DNA of 33,290 nt, from positions 1-33,290 of the forward strand of contig ONAS01000013.1 in assembly GCA_900315815.1 (NCBI GenBank). The letters run 5' to 3'. Shown in pieces: positions 14,292 to 25,400 of this stretch (its first letter is position 1; each line of letters begins with the position of its first letter). Made by a program: the position numbers and the translations under genes. This DNA comes from an uncultured Eubacteriales bacterium. GTDB lineage: Bacteria; Bacillota; Clostridia; Oscillospirales; Acutalibacteraceae. Below the pieces are notes generated by a model that was given only the letters and a program-made list of their open reading frames with translations, was not told where the DNA came from and searched no databases.

Positions 14292-15519
14292 AAAGCAATT
14301 GACGCTCGTCAACGATCGTCTTCAGGCGATCCTCAGCTCCGATAATTACTTCGGAAAAATGTATAAGGAGATGGGCATCACCGAGGTGAAGACCGCAGAG
14401 GATTTCCGCAAGCTCCCCTTTGTGGATAAGGCGGAGCTGCGCAACGCGTATCCCCTGGGGATCCAGGCGGTGCCGGACAGCGAGATCGTCCGCATCCATT
14501 CCTCTTCGGGAACGACGGGCAAGCCTGTCATCATCCCTTACACCGCAAAGGACGTGGACGACTGGGCGCTGATGTTCGCGAGATGCTACGAGACCGCGGG
14601 CATCACCAAGGACGACCGCATCCAGATCACTCCCGGCTACGGTCTGTGGACGGCAGGTATCGGTTTTCAGGCGGGCTGTGAGAAGCTCGGCGCCATGGCG
14701 ATCCCGATGGGTCCCGGCAATACCGAGAAGCAGCTCCAGATGATGCAGGACCTGAAATCGACCGTTATCTGCGCGACCTCCAGCTATGCCCTGCTGCTTG
14801 CCGAGGAGATCAACAAGCGCGGTCTCAAGGAGAATATCTGCCTGAAAAAGGGCGTCATCGGCTCGGAGAGATGGAGCGACAAAAAGCGCGAATATATTGC
14901 CGGTGAGCTGGGGATCGAGCTGTACGATATCTACGGACTTACCGAGGTCTACGGACCCGGCATCGGCGTTAACTGCAGCCTGCAGACGGGTATGCACTAC
15001 TGGGACGATTATCTCTACATCGAGATCATCGATCCCGAGACCGGAGAGAACGTTCCCGACGGCGAGGAGGGCGAGATCGTCATCACCACCCTTGTCAAAG
15101 AAGGCGCGCCGCTGCTGCGGTTCCGCACCCATGACCTTTCGAGGATCATTCCCGGCGAATGCCCCTGCGGCAGCCACTATCCCAGACTGGACGTCATCAA
15201 GGGAAGATCCGACGATATGTTCAAGGTACACGGCGTCAATATGTTCCCCAGTCAGGTCGAGGAGCTGCTCGGAACGGTCGACGGCGTATCGAGCGAATAC
15301 AAGATCGATATCGCGCACGACGAAGAGAAGAACCGCGATATCATCCTGCTGACGGTCGAGGCAGAGGGCCGCGTCAACTTTGACAAGACCGGCGAGACCA
15401 TCAGGAACGCCTTCAAGTCCAGGATGAGCGTTACGCCCAAGGTCGTGGTCGTGTCCGTCGGAACGCTGCCCCGCTCCGAAAAGAAGACCAAGAGGGTCTT
15501 CGATCACAGAGAAGATTGA
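14278..15519 (+). CDS. paaK: Phenylacetate-CoA ligase-type aryl-acid CoA ligase
   Basis: A 413-residue adenylate-forming enzyme of the PaaK type (usual length about 410-440). The P-loop-like HSSSGTTGKP is at about 75-84, the adenylate-binding DIYGLTEVYGPG near 217-228, the hinge FRTHDLSRI around 282-290, and the C-terminal RSDDMFKVHGVNMFP with the catalytic lysine region. It interconverts aryl acetate, ATP and CoA with aryl-acetyl-CoA and AMP. Downstream of iorAB it is expected to work in the ATP-yielding direction on IorAB products, releasing phenyl-, indole- or hydroxyphenylacetate from amino-acid fermentation; direction is inferred. The start has GGAGAAG upstream. Confidence 0.9.
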   Translation: MQISEKQLTLVNDRLQAILSSDNYFGKMYKEMGITEVKTAEDFRKLPFVDKAELRNAYPLGIQAVPDSEIVRIHSSSGTTGKPVIIPYTAKDVDDWALMFARCYETAGITKDDRIQITPGYGLWTAGIGFQAGCEKLGAMAIPMGPGNTEKQLQMMQDLKSTVICATSSYALLLAEEINKRGLKENICLKKGVIGSERWSDKKREYIAGELGIELYDIYGLTEVYGPGIGVNCSLQTGMHYWDDYLYIEIIDPETGENVPDGEEGEIVITTLVKEGAPLLRFRTHDLSRIIPGECPCGSHYPRLDVIKGRSDDMFKVHGVNMFPSQVEELLGTVDGVSSEYKIDIAHDEEKNRDIILLTVEAEGRVNFDKTGETIRNAFKSRMSVTPKVVVVSVGTLPRSEKKTKRVFDHRED

Positions 15520-15544
15520 TCGCAAAATAACAGAATAATGAAAA

Positions 15545-15590
15545 GAACCGGCAGCCGAAACGATCGTTTCAGTTACCGGTTTTCTATTTC
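15545..15590 (+). terminator. Terminator shared by the ior operon and the convergent NRPS operon
   Basis: GAACCGG and CCGGTTTTC flank a perfect 14-bp palindrome GAAACGATCGTTTC. T-rich tails exist on both strands (TTTTCTATTTC plus; TTCTTTTCATT minus), so it probably acts bidirectionally. Between it and 15684 (the phosphatase stop) a second, weaker repeat, TTCAGAC/GTCTGAA, is seen at 15626-15658. Confidence 0.8.
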
Positions 15591-15683
15591 AGTGTACCAT
15601 GTTGATCAATGATCCGCAGCGGCTTTCAGACTGCGTTTGCCTCGACAGCGTGTCTGAAGCGCCGGGGTATAACGGGGGGGATC

Positions 15684-17657
15684 CTACGGATCGTTCTTGA
15701 TGACTTTCAGAATGTTCTTTCCGTTCTCGCGGCTGTACGAGAAGTCGTCGGCGACGGAGAAGGACAGAAACCGTCCCAGACCGCCGAGGCTGTTCTCGTG
15801 GTCGTATTCCTCTATCCCGATGACCTCGTGTGTCGGATCAAACGGCTCGCCGCTGTCGATAAAGGTGAGCATTGCCGATTCGGGACAGATATCCAGAACG
15901 ATCTTTGCCTCTCCGTCCTTTTCGGGATAGGCATAGTAACAGATGTTGACAAAGATCTCTTCCGCGATCAGGCATAAGGCACTCACCGTATCCTCACGCA
16001 GGATCTCTTCCTTTGTGATCATCTGCGTCACCGCGGTCAGGTTTTCGACCTCTGCTTTGACGTTCAGCTCCCGGTGAATGGATACGGGTTCGACCTTCAT
16101 ACTGAGAACGGTGATGTCATCGCTTTGATCGGCGCCGTCGGAAAATGCCGCCAGCTTTTCCATGACGTCATCGACCAGACGCTCGGTATCGCCGCCGATG
16201 TGTCGTCTGAGCTCTTCTTCGAGCGCGTCCGTGCCGAAGAATTCACCGTCGGTGTTCTCGGATTCATTCACGCCGTCGGTATACAGGAAGACTACATCGC
16301 CCTCCCTGAGCGTTACCGACGCTTCCTCATAGCTTTCCTTGAAGATGCCTGCCGCCATGCCGATCGCGCCGTCGAGCTCTGTGAGCGTATCGGACAGGAG
16401 ATACGGATGGTTATGGCCCGCGTTCGAGTATCGCAGCTCGCGGGTGTCGGGATGATACACCGCGACGAAGGTGGTGATGAAAAACACGTTCGGGTTCTGC
16501 CCGGCGAGAGTATCGTTGTAAGCGCTCAGCATCTGAGCGGGCGAATATCCCAGCTCCGCGTACTGATGCAGCAGTGTGATCGCGCGCGACATGAACATTG
16601 CGGCGGAGATACCCTTGCCGGATACGTCGGCGATCATGAGATAGACGGTGCCGTCGTCGAGCACCAGATAGTCATACAGATCGCCGCCGACGTTCTTTGC
16701 GGTCAGCATACGGGCGTTGATGGACGCGTCCTTTGTGCGATATCGTTCCGGCTTGAGCAGGCCGGTCTGGATGCCGTGGGCGATCTCCAGCTCCGCGTAC
16801 TGCATATGCTTCTCTTTATTCAGCTCGTCGATATCCCGGATATAGGTATCGATCTCTTGCACCATGCTGTTGAAGGCTCGCGACATCTCCGCAAGCTCGT
16901 CCTTGCCCTTTACCGGCAGCGCTTCAAAACCCTTTTCACGATCGGAACCAAAGCTCGCCATTCTGTTGCTGATACGCTTGAGCGGCTTGGATACTCTGAA
17001 ATAGAGGATCAGGAAAAAGGTGATCTGGATCATCACCGTCAGCATTATGATGGTGATCGCGATCTGTCTGAATTGGCTCTGAATACTGTTGACAACGACA
17101 GAAAGGTTCTCCTCGACGCCGACGAGGATCGGTTTATCGAGATCGACTAATTGGTTTGTTTCTTTGTCAACATACGTCGCTACAAGCATATAACAGATCA
17201 GCGTTTCGCCGAACTGATTGCTTTCATGGCATACCTGTATGGAGGTATCGTCGTTATACACGTCGATCTGCTGCTGTGTTAACGCGCCCTTCACCACAAC
17301 GCCCGGAGATCGTGTTTCCATCGCTTCTTCCGAGGCGTCGTGTCCGAAGCCGATCGCGATATAGGTTTCGGAGTTGTTTTCGATATCGGGCTCAACCGCA
17401 AACACATAGGTGACGTCAGCGGTTGAGCACAGCGCGCTGAATGAGGAACAAGTGTCCATCTTTTCCTCATAGGTCAGAGGATAGTTCATCACCAGATAAT
17501 AAGAGGCGGAAGCCGCCACTCTTTTTATCGTTTCGCTGAAGTGGCTGATCTGATCGGAATATGTCACCCGATAGGAGATGAACAGCGCCGCACCGTTGAA
17601 GATGATCGTGATGGGGATGATCAGCAGCGCGAGTTTGAAGAATATGGATTTTCTCAT
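15684..17657 (-). CDS. Membrane HAMP-PP2C (RsbU/SpoIIE-type) phosphatase with C-terminal RsbW-like ATPase domain
   Basis: A 657-residue protein. TM1 is at 8-28, an extracytoplasmic sensor region at about 30-198, TM2 at 199-221, HAMP at about 222-275 and a coiled linker. The PP2C/SpoIIE phosphatase domain (about 290-522) has the metal residues GGDLYD (324-329), ADVSGKG (343-349), LYTDG (458-462) and QSDDITVL (511-518). A GHKL/HATPase_c_2 domain follows (about 530-655), with the N-box EEIFVNI (N571), DSGEPFDP (601-608) and GGLGRFL (625-631). RsbU-type phosphatases dephosphorylate STAS anti-anti-sigma proteins and RsbW-type kinases phosphorylate them; here both activities are on one chain. It is the last gene of the STAS-NRPS-MATE operon, 17 bases after the MATE gene, and likely reads an external signal. 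Confidence 0.9.
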   Translation of the reverse strand: MRKSIFFKLALLIIPITIIFNGAALFISYRVTYSDQISHFSETIKRVAASASYYLVMNYPLTYEEKMDTCSSFSALCSTADVTYVFAVEPDIENNSETYIAIGFGHDASEEAMETRSPGVVVKGALTQQQIDVYNDDTSIQVCHESNQFGETLICYMLVATYVDKETNQLVDLDKPILVGVEENLSVVVNSIQSQFRQIAITIIMLTVMIQITFFLILYFRVSKPLKRISNRMASFGSDREKGFEALPVKGKDELAEMSRAFNSMVQEIDTYIRDIDELNKEKHMQYAELEIAHGIQTGLLKPERYRTKDASINARMLTAKNVGGDLYDYLVLDDGTVYLMIADVSGKGISAAMFMSRAITLLHQYAELGYSPAQMLSAYNDTLAGQNPNVFFITTFVAVYHPDTRELRYSNAGHNHPYLLSDTLTELDGAIGMAAGIFKESYEEASVTLREGDVVFLYTDGVNESENTDGEFFGTDALEEELRRHIGGDTERLVDDVMEKLAAFSDGADQSDDITVLSMKVEPVSIHRELNVKAEVENLTAVTQMITKEEILREDTVSALCLIAEEIFVNICYYAYPEKDGEAKIVLDICPESAMLTFIDSGEPFDPTHEVIGIEEYDHENSLGGLGRFLSFSVADDFSYSRENGKNILKVIKNDP

Positions 17658-17674
17658 GACAGACCTCGAGGGGG

Positions 17675-19435
17675 TTATGCGGCTGTTTCTACTTCGATGA
17701 CCGTGTTGTTCATATTCAGCACGCGGGTATAGGTGAGACCGGAGGTGATGCGGCGTATCATCTCGATGCCGCCCATGAGGAACTCGTCTGCCTCATCGGG
17801 GGCATATTCGGTGGGATTGAACGGTACGCCGTCATCACGGACGCGCAGCAGCAGCTTATCGTCGGATTTTGTCAGACTGATATCGATATAGCTGGGGCGG
17901 GTCCGTTTGTAGCCGTAGCGGGCGATATTCACCGCCAGCTCTTCTGCGGCGATGCCGATGATGTCCGCCGTTTCGCCGGGAATGCCGGTTTCTTGACAGC
18001 ACTTGATCAGCGTTTTGGACACCTCGACGGCTTCCTCCTCGGTACTTTTGATGGTGATATCACACAGGCAGTCGCTGTCCTTGTCGGGTATCATCAGGAA
18101 GCCCTTTTGCGGGAGCCTGCCGCGCTTTTGACGGATCATGCGCCAGCACCATACCGCGGCGAACGTGAGCGCCTCTGTCATAGCGGCGGCAACGCTGACG
18201 CCGATGATGCCGATGCTGCCGATGAACAGGATAGACAGCGGCAGCAGAAAGACAAAGCCCTGCAGAACGGTGTCGAGTGTGGAGAGCGGAGTATGGAGGG
18301 TCGTCTGATAATAGACCTGGGTGATACGGTTCGCGGCGAAGAAGATGAAGCTCAGGCTGAACAGACGCACGCACAGCGCGGCGATATCATAGAGCTCCGC
18401 TTTGTTGAACGAGAATATCGTGAGGATCAGATCGGGGAAAGCGATATACACCGCCATCAGCGCCGCCACAACGACTGCGGTGAACAGCATCGTCCGCTTG
18501 ACAAGACGCCGTATCCCGTAATAGTCCTTTTCGCCGAACAGCACGCCTCCGATGGTCTGGATCACGCCGATGATGCCCTCGATGAACAGTCTGACGATCT
18601 CCACCGAGTTCATACATACGGAATAGATCGCCGTGTTATCCGGACCGAGGGTGCTCTGGATGAACGTGTTGAGGACAAAATACTGCAGGATCAGCATCAC
18701 AAGGTAGGACGCCTGTGACATACCCGCCTTGATGATCTGCCACAGCATCCGGATCTGCTTGAGACCCTCTTTGAATTTCAGCGTCAGCATCCGCTTCCTG
18801 GACAGTGCGTAAGGGATGACCACAAGACAGCCGATGCCGTAGCCGATAACGGTCGAAAGCGCCGCGCCGTACATGCCCATATCGGTGTGAGTCAGGAAAA
18901 ACCAGTCAAGGCTGAGGTTCACGATATTGGAGATCACCAGGCAGGACGCGCCCAGCTTGGGACAGTTATCGACGGTAACGACGTTGGATATCAGGATGGA
19001 CAGATTGAAAACCGGCGTGCCCATCATGAATACATAGAGATAGGGCAGCAGAAGCTCTTCAAGCCGCGGCGTCTGTGCGAGCATATGCGCCAGCGGGGAA
19101 GCGGTAAAGGGCGTGATGAGTGTGAAGATCAGCGAGATCCCCACATCCGCGATGAGGCACACAGAGAGCACGCCCGACGCCTCTTTGATCTGACGCTTGC
19201 CGAGCAGGACGGAAATGGTCACCGCACCGCCGACGGCGACGGCAAAGCCGATGATCTGCGTGAAATACAGCACGGGCAGACTCAGGGAGATCGCCGTCAT
19301 GCCGTCGATGTCGATGATATTGCTGACAAGGATGCTGTCGACGATATTGCCCAGCTGCATCGCGATGATCATCAGCACGCCCGGCACCAGATAGCTGTTG
19401 AACTTGCGTTTGATCAGATAGTCGTTTCTCTGCAT
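17675..19435 (-). CDS. MATE exporter fused to a C-terminal RsbW/SpoIIAB-like ATPase domain
   Basis: A 586-residue protein. Residues 1 to about 436 form a MATE-type multidrug/product exporter with about twelve hydrophobic helices in two similar halves, the second starting near 235. Residues 455-584 are a soluble HATPase_c_2 domain: N-box AAEELAVNIARYGY (496-509, E499/N503), DDGVPFNP (534-541) and a MGGIEMIRRI lid-type segment (554-563). Ordinary MATE proteins end after helix 12 at about 450 residues, so this is a true fusion, continuous in one frame. The start lies three bases after the NRPS stop, with GAGGTG overlapping the NRPS end. Suggested role: export of the NRPS product, coupled to the partner-switch circuit through the ATPase domain. 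Whether that domain is an active kinase is not known. Confidence 0.88.
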   Translation of the reverse strand: MQRNDYLIKRKFNSYLVPGVLMIIAMQLGNIVDSILVSNIIDIDGMTAISLSLPVLYFTQIIGFAVAVGGAVTISVLLGKRQIKEASGVLSVCLIADVGISLIFTLITPFTASPLAHMLAQTPRLEELLLPYLYVFMMGTPVFNLSILISNVVTVDNCPKLGASCLVISNIVNLSLDWFFLTHTDMGMYGAALSTVIGYGIGCLVVIPYALSRKRMLTLKFKEGLKQIRMLWQIIKAGMSQASYLVMLILQYFVLNTFIQSTLGPDNTAIYSVCMNSVEIVRLFIEGIIGVIQTIGGVLFGEKDYYGIRRLVKRTMLFTAVVVAALMAVYIAFPDLILTIFSFNKAELYDIAALCVRLFSLSFIFFAANRITQVYYQTTLHTPLSTLDTVLQGFVFLLPLSILFIGSIGIIGVSVAAAMTEALTFAAVWCWRMIRQKRGRLPQKGFLMIPDKDSDCLCDITIKSTEEEAVEVSKTLIKCCQETGIPGETADIIGIAAEELAVNIARYGYKRTRPSYIDISLTKSDDKLLLRVRDDGVPFNPTEYAPDEADEFLMGGIEMIRRITSGLTYTRVLNMNNTVIEVETAA

Positions 19436-19438
19436 TTT

Positions 19439-22400
19439 TTACACCTCGTCAAAGAACGCGAGTGACGACAGGGAGTCAAAGACGTTTTTGAGGTAATCCT
19501 CATTGATGATCGGCCACTTGAAGCCGAGGCGGTACAGCGCCTTGGTGGTGAAGGTGTTGTCATAGTCGATGAAGAACTCGATGGTATTCATATCCGAAGC
19601 CTGGTAGGAGATCAGAGGAGATACCGATTCGCTGAGCTTTTCATCCGACAGCGCGCTGCTGAACGCTTCGCTGAAGCGGTCTTCGCCGACGACCTCGACC
19701 TTGACGCCGCATGCGTTCATCGCCTCGATCACATCGCCCATCTGTACGCGGTGACCGTTTGTCGCATGGAATACCGTGAAATCGCTGTTGGAGCCGGCGA
19801 GGGTCACTACCGCCGCCGCTGTGCAGTCGATGGGGGAGAATTCCACCAGCTCGTCCAGCGCCGAGACGGAGATCACGCCCAAAGCGGCGTAAGCTCTCAG
19901 ACTGCGCATAAAGCCGTTGGTGACGGAGTTGATCTGGAACAGACCGTCGCTGTAGCGGCTCATCAGGTTGCCGACGCGGACGATCTTGCCGTGAAGGCCG
20001 CGTTCCTCGATTGCTTTGAGGACCGCCTCCTCCGCCTTGAATTTGGTATAGACATATTTGTTATCGAGATTCTGACCAAAGAACAGCTCGTTTTCGCGGA
20101 TGCGCTTGTCCACGCTGAACGCGCCGTTGACACTGGTACCGGCGACGCTGACAGTGGAGATCTGAACCAGCCTGCGGCCGGTTTCCGCGCACAGGTCGAT
20201 CAGGTTCTCGACGCCGTGCCAGTTGATGCGGTCAAGACTGTCGTCCTGTACAAAGTGCTTGACACAGGCCGCGCAGTTGATGACGGTACCGAAGTCGAGC
20301 TCTCTGAGCTTCATCACGCCGTCATGGTCGGTGATATCGCCGCTGATGGTGAAGATCCTGTTGCCGAACAGCTCCTCATACGGGGTCTCAAAGTAGTACA
20401 TCAGGATATTTTTCAGCTTCTGGTCGGGCGTCATATCGCCGCCGCGCAGCTGACAGTAGATGATTTTGTCCGTATTCTCGATCAGATGCCGGAGAACGTG
20501 CGCGCCGAGGAAGCCTGTGCCGCCCGTCAGCAGGACGTCGCCGATATCCTCACTGCGGATCTCGTTGACGAATTCATTGACGTTATGTGAAAGCGCGGGA
20601 GAAGCGTCGCCGCTTTCTTCCTCTGCCTGTACGGTATCCGTGCTTGAGGAACGGTTGATGTAGCGCTCCAGCTCGATCGCGGTGGGATAATCGAACACAT
20701 CCTTGAACGCGATCGGCAGGTTTTCCGCCATCGCCTTGACCGCGACCTTTGACGCGAGCAGGGAAGTGCCGCCCATCTCGAAGAAGTCGTCGTCCGCGCC
20801 GACCGAGTCAACGCCGAGTGCATAGGCAAAGATATCGCACAGCTTTTTCTGCAGAGCGGTAGACGGCGCCTTGCCGACGTGCTTTTTCTGCGTGAACTCG
20901 GGCTCGGGGAGCGCCTTCTTATCGATCTTGCCGTTGCTGGTCAGCGGGATCTCGTCCAGCTGTACAAAAACGGACGGGATCATATAATGTGCCAGTGACT
21001 GTTTCATATGCGTGACCAGCGCGTCCTTTTCGATATCGACGCCCTCGGTGGTGTAGTAGGCGCACAGATACTGCTGTTCACCCTCGCCTCTGACGATGAC
21101 GATCGAGTGCTTGATGCCGCTGTACGCGGACATGACGTTGATGATCTCATCGAGCTCTACTCTGAGGCCTCTGAGCTTGACCTGATTGTCCAGTCTGCCG
21201 AAGAATTCGATCTCGCCGGTGCTGTCGATACGCGCGATGTCGCCGGTGCGGTAGGCGCGTTCGCCGTTCACGGTGATGAACGCCGCGGCGGTTTTATCGG
21301 GCAGGTTCACGTAGCCTCTGCCCACGCCCAGACCGCCGATGATCAGCTCGCCCTTTGCGCACATCGGCAGCAGATTGCCGCATTTGTCAAAGATGTACGC
21401 GCGGACATTCGCGGCAGGGGTGCCGATGGTGATATGCTCGGGACTTTCGACCACCTTGGAGATACAGCTGATCGTCGCTTCGGTGGGACCGTAGCCGTTG
21501 ACGATAACGGCCTTGGGGCTTGCCTTGCGCAGCTTGGTATACAGTGAGGGCGGGAACGCCTCTGCGCCGAGGTCGTACATGCCGATATTTCTCAGCGCCT
21601 TTGCCGCCTGCGGAGCGTCCAGTACGTTCGCGATAAACGACGGCGTACCGGAGATGACGTCTACGTGATATTTCTCTATCATCTGGGCGAGCAGGAGCGG
21701 GTTATGGATCTCATCGTCGCCTGCGATGCACAGCGTCATGCCGTTGCAAAGGGTGATATGGATCTCCATCAGGGAGAAGTCGAACGATAACGCCGCGACA
21801 GACAGCGCGACCGAGCCGTAGGATACAAAGTTGACCGTCTCATGGTTGAGCGGATTGGCGTTGACAAAGTTGCACAGGTTGCCGTGCTCGATCATCACGC
21901 CCTTGGGGGTTCCGGTGGAGCCGGAGGTATAGATACAATATGCAAGCGAATCGGCGGGGATATCGATATCGGGGTTGCCGGCGTCCGCGGTTTTATACAG
22001 CTCTGTGACGGTCAGCGCCTGATACGCCTTGCCGCTGAGCAGATCGCTCCTTTGTGAAAGGATCGTGTCGGTGGTCAGCACAAAGCGGCTGCCGGAATCC
22101 GTCAGACAGTAATCGATGCGGTCGTCGGGGTACGAGGGCAGCATCGGCAGGAATGCGCCGCCTGCCTTCATGATGCCGTATTCGGCGGCGATCGCGTCGA
22201 CGGTCCTCGGCAGGAGCATGCCGACGATCTCGCCGGAGGTCAGCCCCTTGTCGAGCAGGGTGTGCGCGATCCGGTTTGCCCGTTCGTTGAGCTCCGCATA
22301 GGTCAGCTGAACGCCGTCCGCGATCACGGCGACGTGATCCGGAGCGCTTTCGACCTGCTTCTCAAAGAGGCGGTTCACACTGCACAGCTCAACGGGATGA

Positions 22401-25400
22401 TCCGTCTTGTTGAATTCGGCGATCGCCTCGCGCTGTTCGTCGCTGAGCAGGGAGATCCCGCCCAGCAGGGTTTCCTCGGTGAAACGCACCGCGGCTGTGG
22501 AGAGCGCGTCAACAAAGCCGGAGACCAGCGTTTCGCTGAACATATCGGCGCGATACTCCGCCAGAAGTCTCAGCTTGCCGCCGCAGATGTATACGTCGAT
22601 CGACAGCGGGAATTTTGCGATATCAAGGGTGAGTATTGTCAGCGGGCAGGCTTCTCCGCCGAGCGTTACGGACTCGGTCATCTCATCCTGATAGGCGATC
22701 GAGATATCCGGGCGGATATCAAATTCTGCGGCGATCTCCGAGAACGAATAGATGTCGTTTTCCATACTGCCGATCAGCTGATCGCCGACAGCGCGGACAT
22801 AGTCGCTCACGCTCGCCTTGCCGTCGACGGCGCAGAATACAGGCAGCGTTTTGACGAACATGCCGGTGCTGCGGACGGTTTCGGAACCGCTTCTGCCGTT
22901 GTAGATGGTGGTGAAGACCGCTTCATCGGAGAAGTTGAAGCGGCTGACGACATAGCCGAATACCGCGTTGAAAAAGGCGTTGACGGTGGTGCCAGCGCGG
23001 TCGCACCATTCGCGGATCGGCGCGATCGGGATATCGGTCTGCTTGGTCAGGAAGCCCGAGCTTTCGACAGGATCACTGCGGTCGGGCTTGGGCAGACAGT
23101 CGGAGTCACAGCCCTTGAAGATAGAATCGTAATATGCCTTTGCCTTCGGGAAACGGTCTGAACGGCGATCCTCTTCTTCCTTGAGCGCCGCCTCAAAGCC
23201 CGAGAAGGTTTCTTTTTCGATTTCGGCGCCGTCATACGCGTCGGCGATGTCCTGCAGGAGGACCGCCGCGCTCGCGCCGTCGAAGATGATGTGATGAAAA
23301 TCGAGGAACAGATAATTGCCCTGCGGGGTCAGATAGATCACGGGACGGCACAGTCTTCCGTTCATGAGATCATACGGCCGCACCAGCTCATCCTGTCCGG
23401 GCAGGCTGTCGGTCTGTTCGATGCGGACCGTGACGGGATCGCTGTCATTGCGCTTGGCGCGGATATCGCCCGCGTCGTTCAAAAACAGGGTGGTGTGCAG
23501 GTACGGATGCGCGAGGAGGGCGGCGTCTGCCGCTTTTTTCAGACGCTGAGGATCGACCTTGTCGCTCAGCGTGAAAAGGAACGGGATGTTGTACATCGTG
23601 GTCGCCGGGTTTGCGACGCAGGCGACAAAGATGCCGTTCTGGGTACGGGTGATCGGATAGTCGGGCAGAATATCATAGCTCTTCTGCTTTTTCGCGCCGG
23701 TCAGGAATTTCTCCAGCGCCTGTACGGTGTTGTTTTTGCGCAGATCTCCGATCGCGACCGGTACGCTGAACTCCTTTGACAGCAGGACGTTCAGCTTGAT
23801 GGCGCCGATAGAGGTCAGACCCGCGTAGAAGATATCGGTGGTGATGCCGAATGCCTGCGTGCCGATGACCTGAGCGATGCAGTCAAAGATCTTTTGCTGG
23901 GTCGCGTTCTCGGGCGGAATAACGTCCTCTGCCTTCTTTTCGGGCACGGGCAGAGCGCGCTTGTTGACCTTCTGGTTCTGGTTGAGCGGGATGCGGTCGA
24001 TCTGCATGGTCACGGCGGGAACCATATACGGCGGCTTGTTCTCGAGGATGAACGCGTTGAGCGCGTCGATATCCACCTTGTCGTCGGATACGATGTATGC
24101 CGCGATATATTTGCCGCCGCCTGCTTCCTCAAATGCCTGGACGGTCGCGTCCTTGATTCCCTTGAACTTGCGGATGATCCCCTCGACCTCGCTCAGCTCG
24201 ATGCGGAAGCCGCGGATCTTCACCTGACCGTCGTTTCTGCCGACAAAGTCGACGACGCCGTCGGGCAGCATGCGCACGATGTCGCCCGTGCGGTAGGCAC
24301 GCTCGTAACCCTCTTCATCTGTGAACGGGTTTTTGATGAACGCCTTTTCGGTCTGGTCGGGGCGGTTGAGATAGCCTCTCGCGACCTGATGACCCGCAGT
24401 GACCAGCTCGCCGGGCACGCCGACGGGAAGTCTGCGCAGGTGCTTGTCAACGACATACTGCTTGAGGTTATTCAGCGGCTTGCCGATCGGGATGCGCTCA
24501 TACAGTCTGTCGACCTCATGATGGTTGGTAAAGATGGTGCACTCTGTCGGACCGTAGCCGTTAAAGAAGCGATAGCTTTTCGGAGGCTCTACCGGAACCA
24601 GCTTTTCGCCGCCGGTCAGGAGGCACTGAAGATCGCCGGATTCCGGGAACAGATCGGCATACTGTCTGCCGACCTGGGTGGTCATAAAGCTGTGGGTGAT
24701 CCCGTTTTCCGTGAAATAGCGGTTGATCGCCATCAGATCAAGACGGATATCCTCCGGAATGATGTGCAGCTGAGCGCCGCCGGTCAGCGCAGGATATGTA
24801 TCAAACATATTTGCATCAAAGCCGTAGCTTGCGTAGGCGGCGACACGGCAATTCTCGTCCAGCTTATTGTTATCGCGGTACGCCGCACAGAAGGCGCACA
24901 GGTTGCGGTGTTCAAGCATGACGCCCTTGGGGACGCCCGTTGAGCCCGAGGTATACAGCAGGATGAAAAGATCATCGGGCGAGGGCCCGTCCTGTACTCT
25001 TTCTGCGTCAGGCAGAGAAGGGATCTCGTCGATAAACAGCACGGGACCGCTGTAACCGGGGAGAAGGTCGACAAGGTTTTTGTCGGCGATCAGATACTTT
25101 GCGTCGGCGTCCTTGACCATGAACTCGAGTCGTTCGACCGGGTAGCTCGGGTCAAGAGGCTGATATGCGGCGCCTGTTTTCAGGATGCCCAGCGAAGCGA
25201 TCGGCATGTACTCACACCGCGGGATCAGTACGGATACAACGCATCCTCTGCCGATACCTTTTTCTTTCAGGAAGGCGGCGATGTTCTCGGTGATCCGGTC
25301 GATCTCTCCGTATGTATATTGTTTGCCGGCGTAAACGACGGCGATGTTATCCGGGTGCTCCTCCGCCTGTCTGCGGAAGAGGGTCACCATATCGGTGAGC

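Noticed and set aside
14200-15525. 441-codon minus-strand open frame
   Set aside because: Antisense to the end of iorB and all of the CoA ligase; the real frames carry the TPP/CoA-ligase family motifs.
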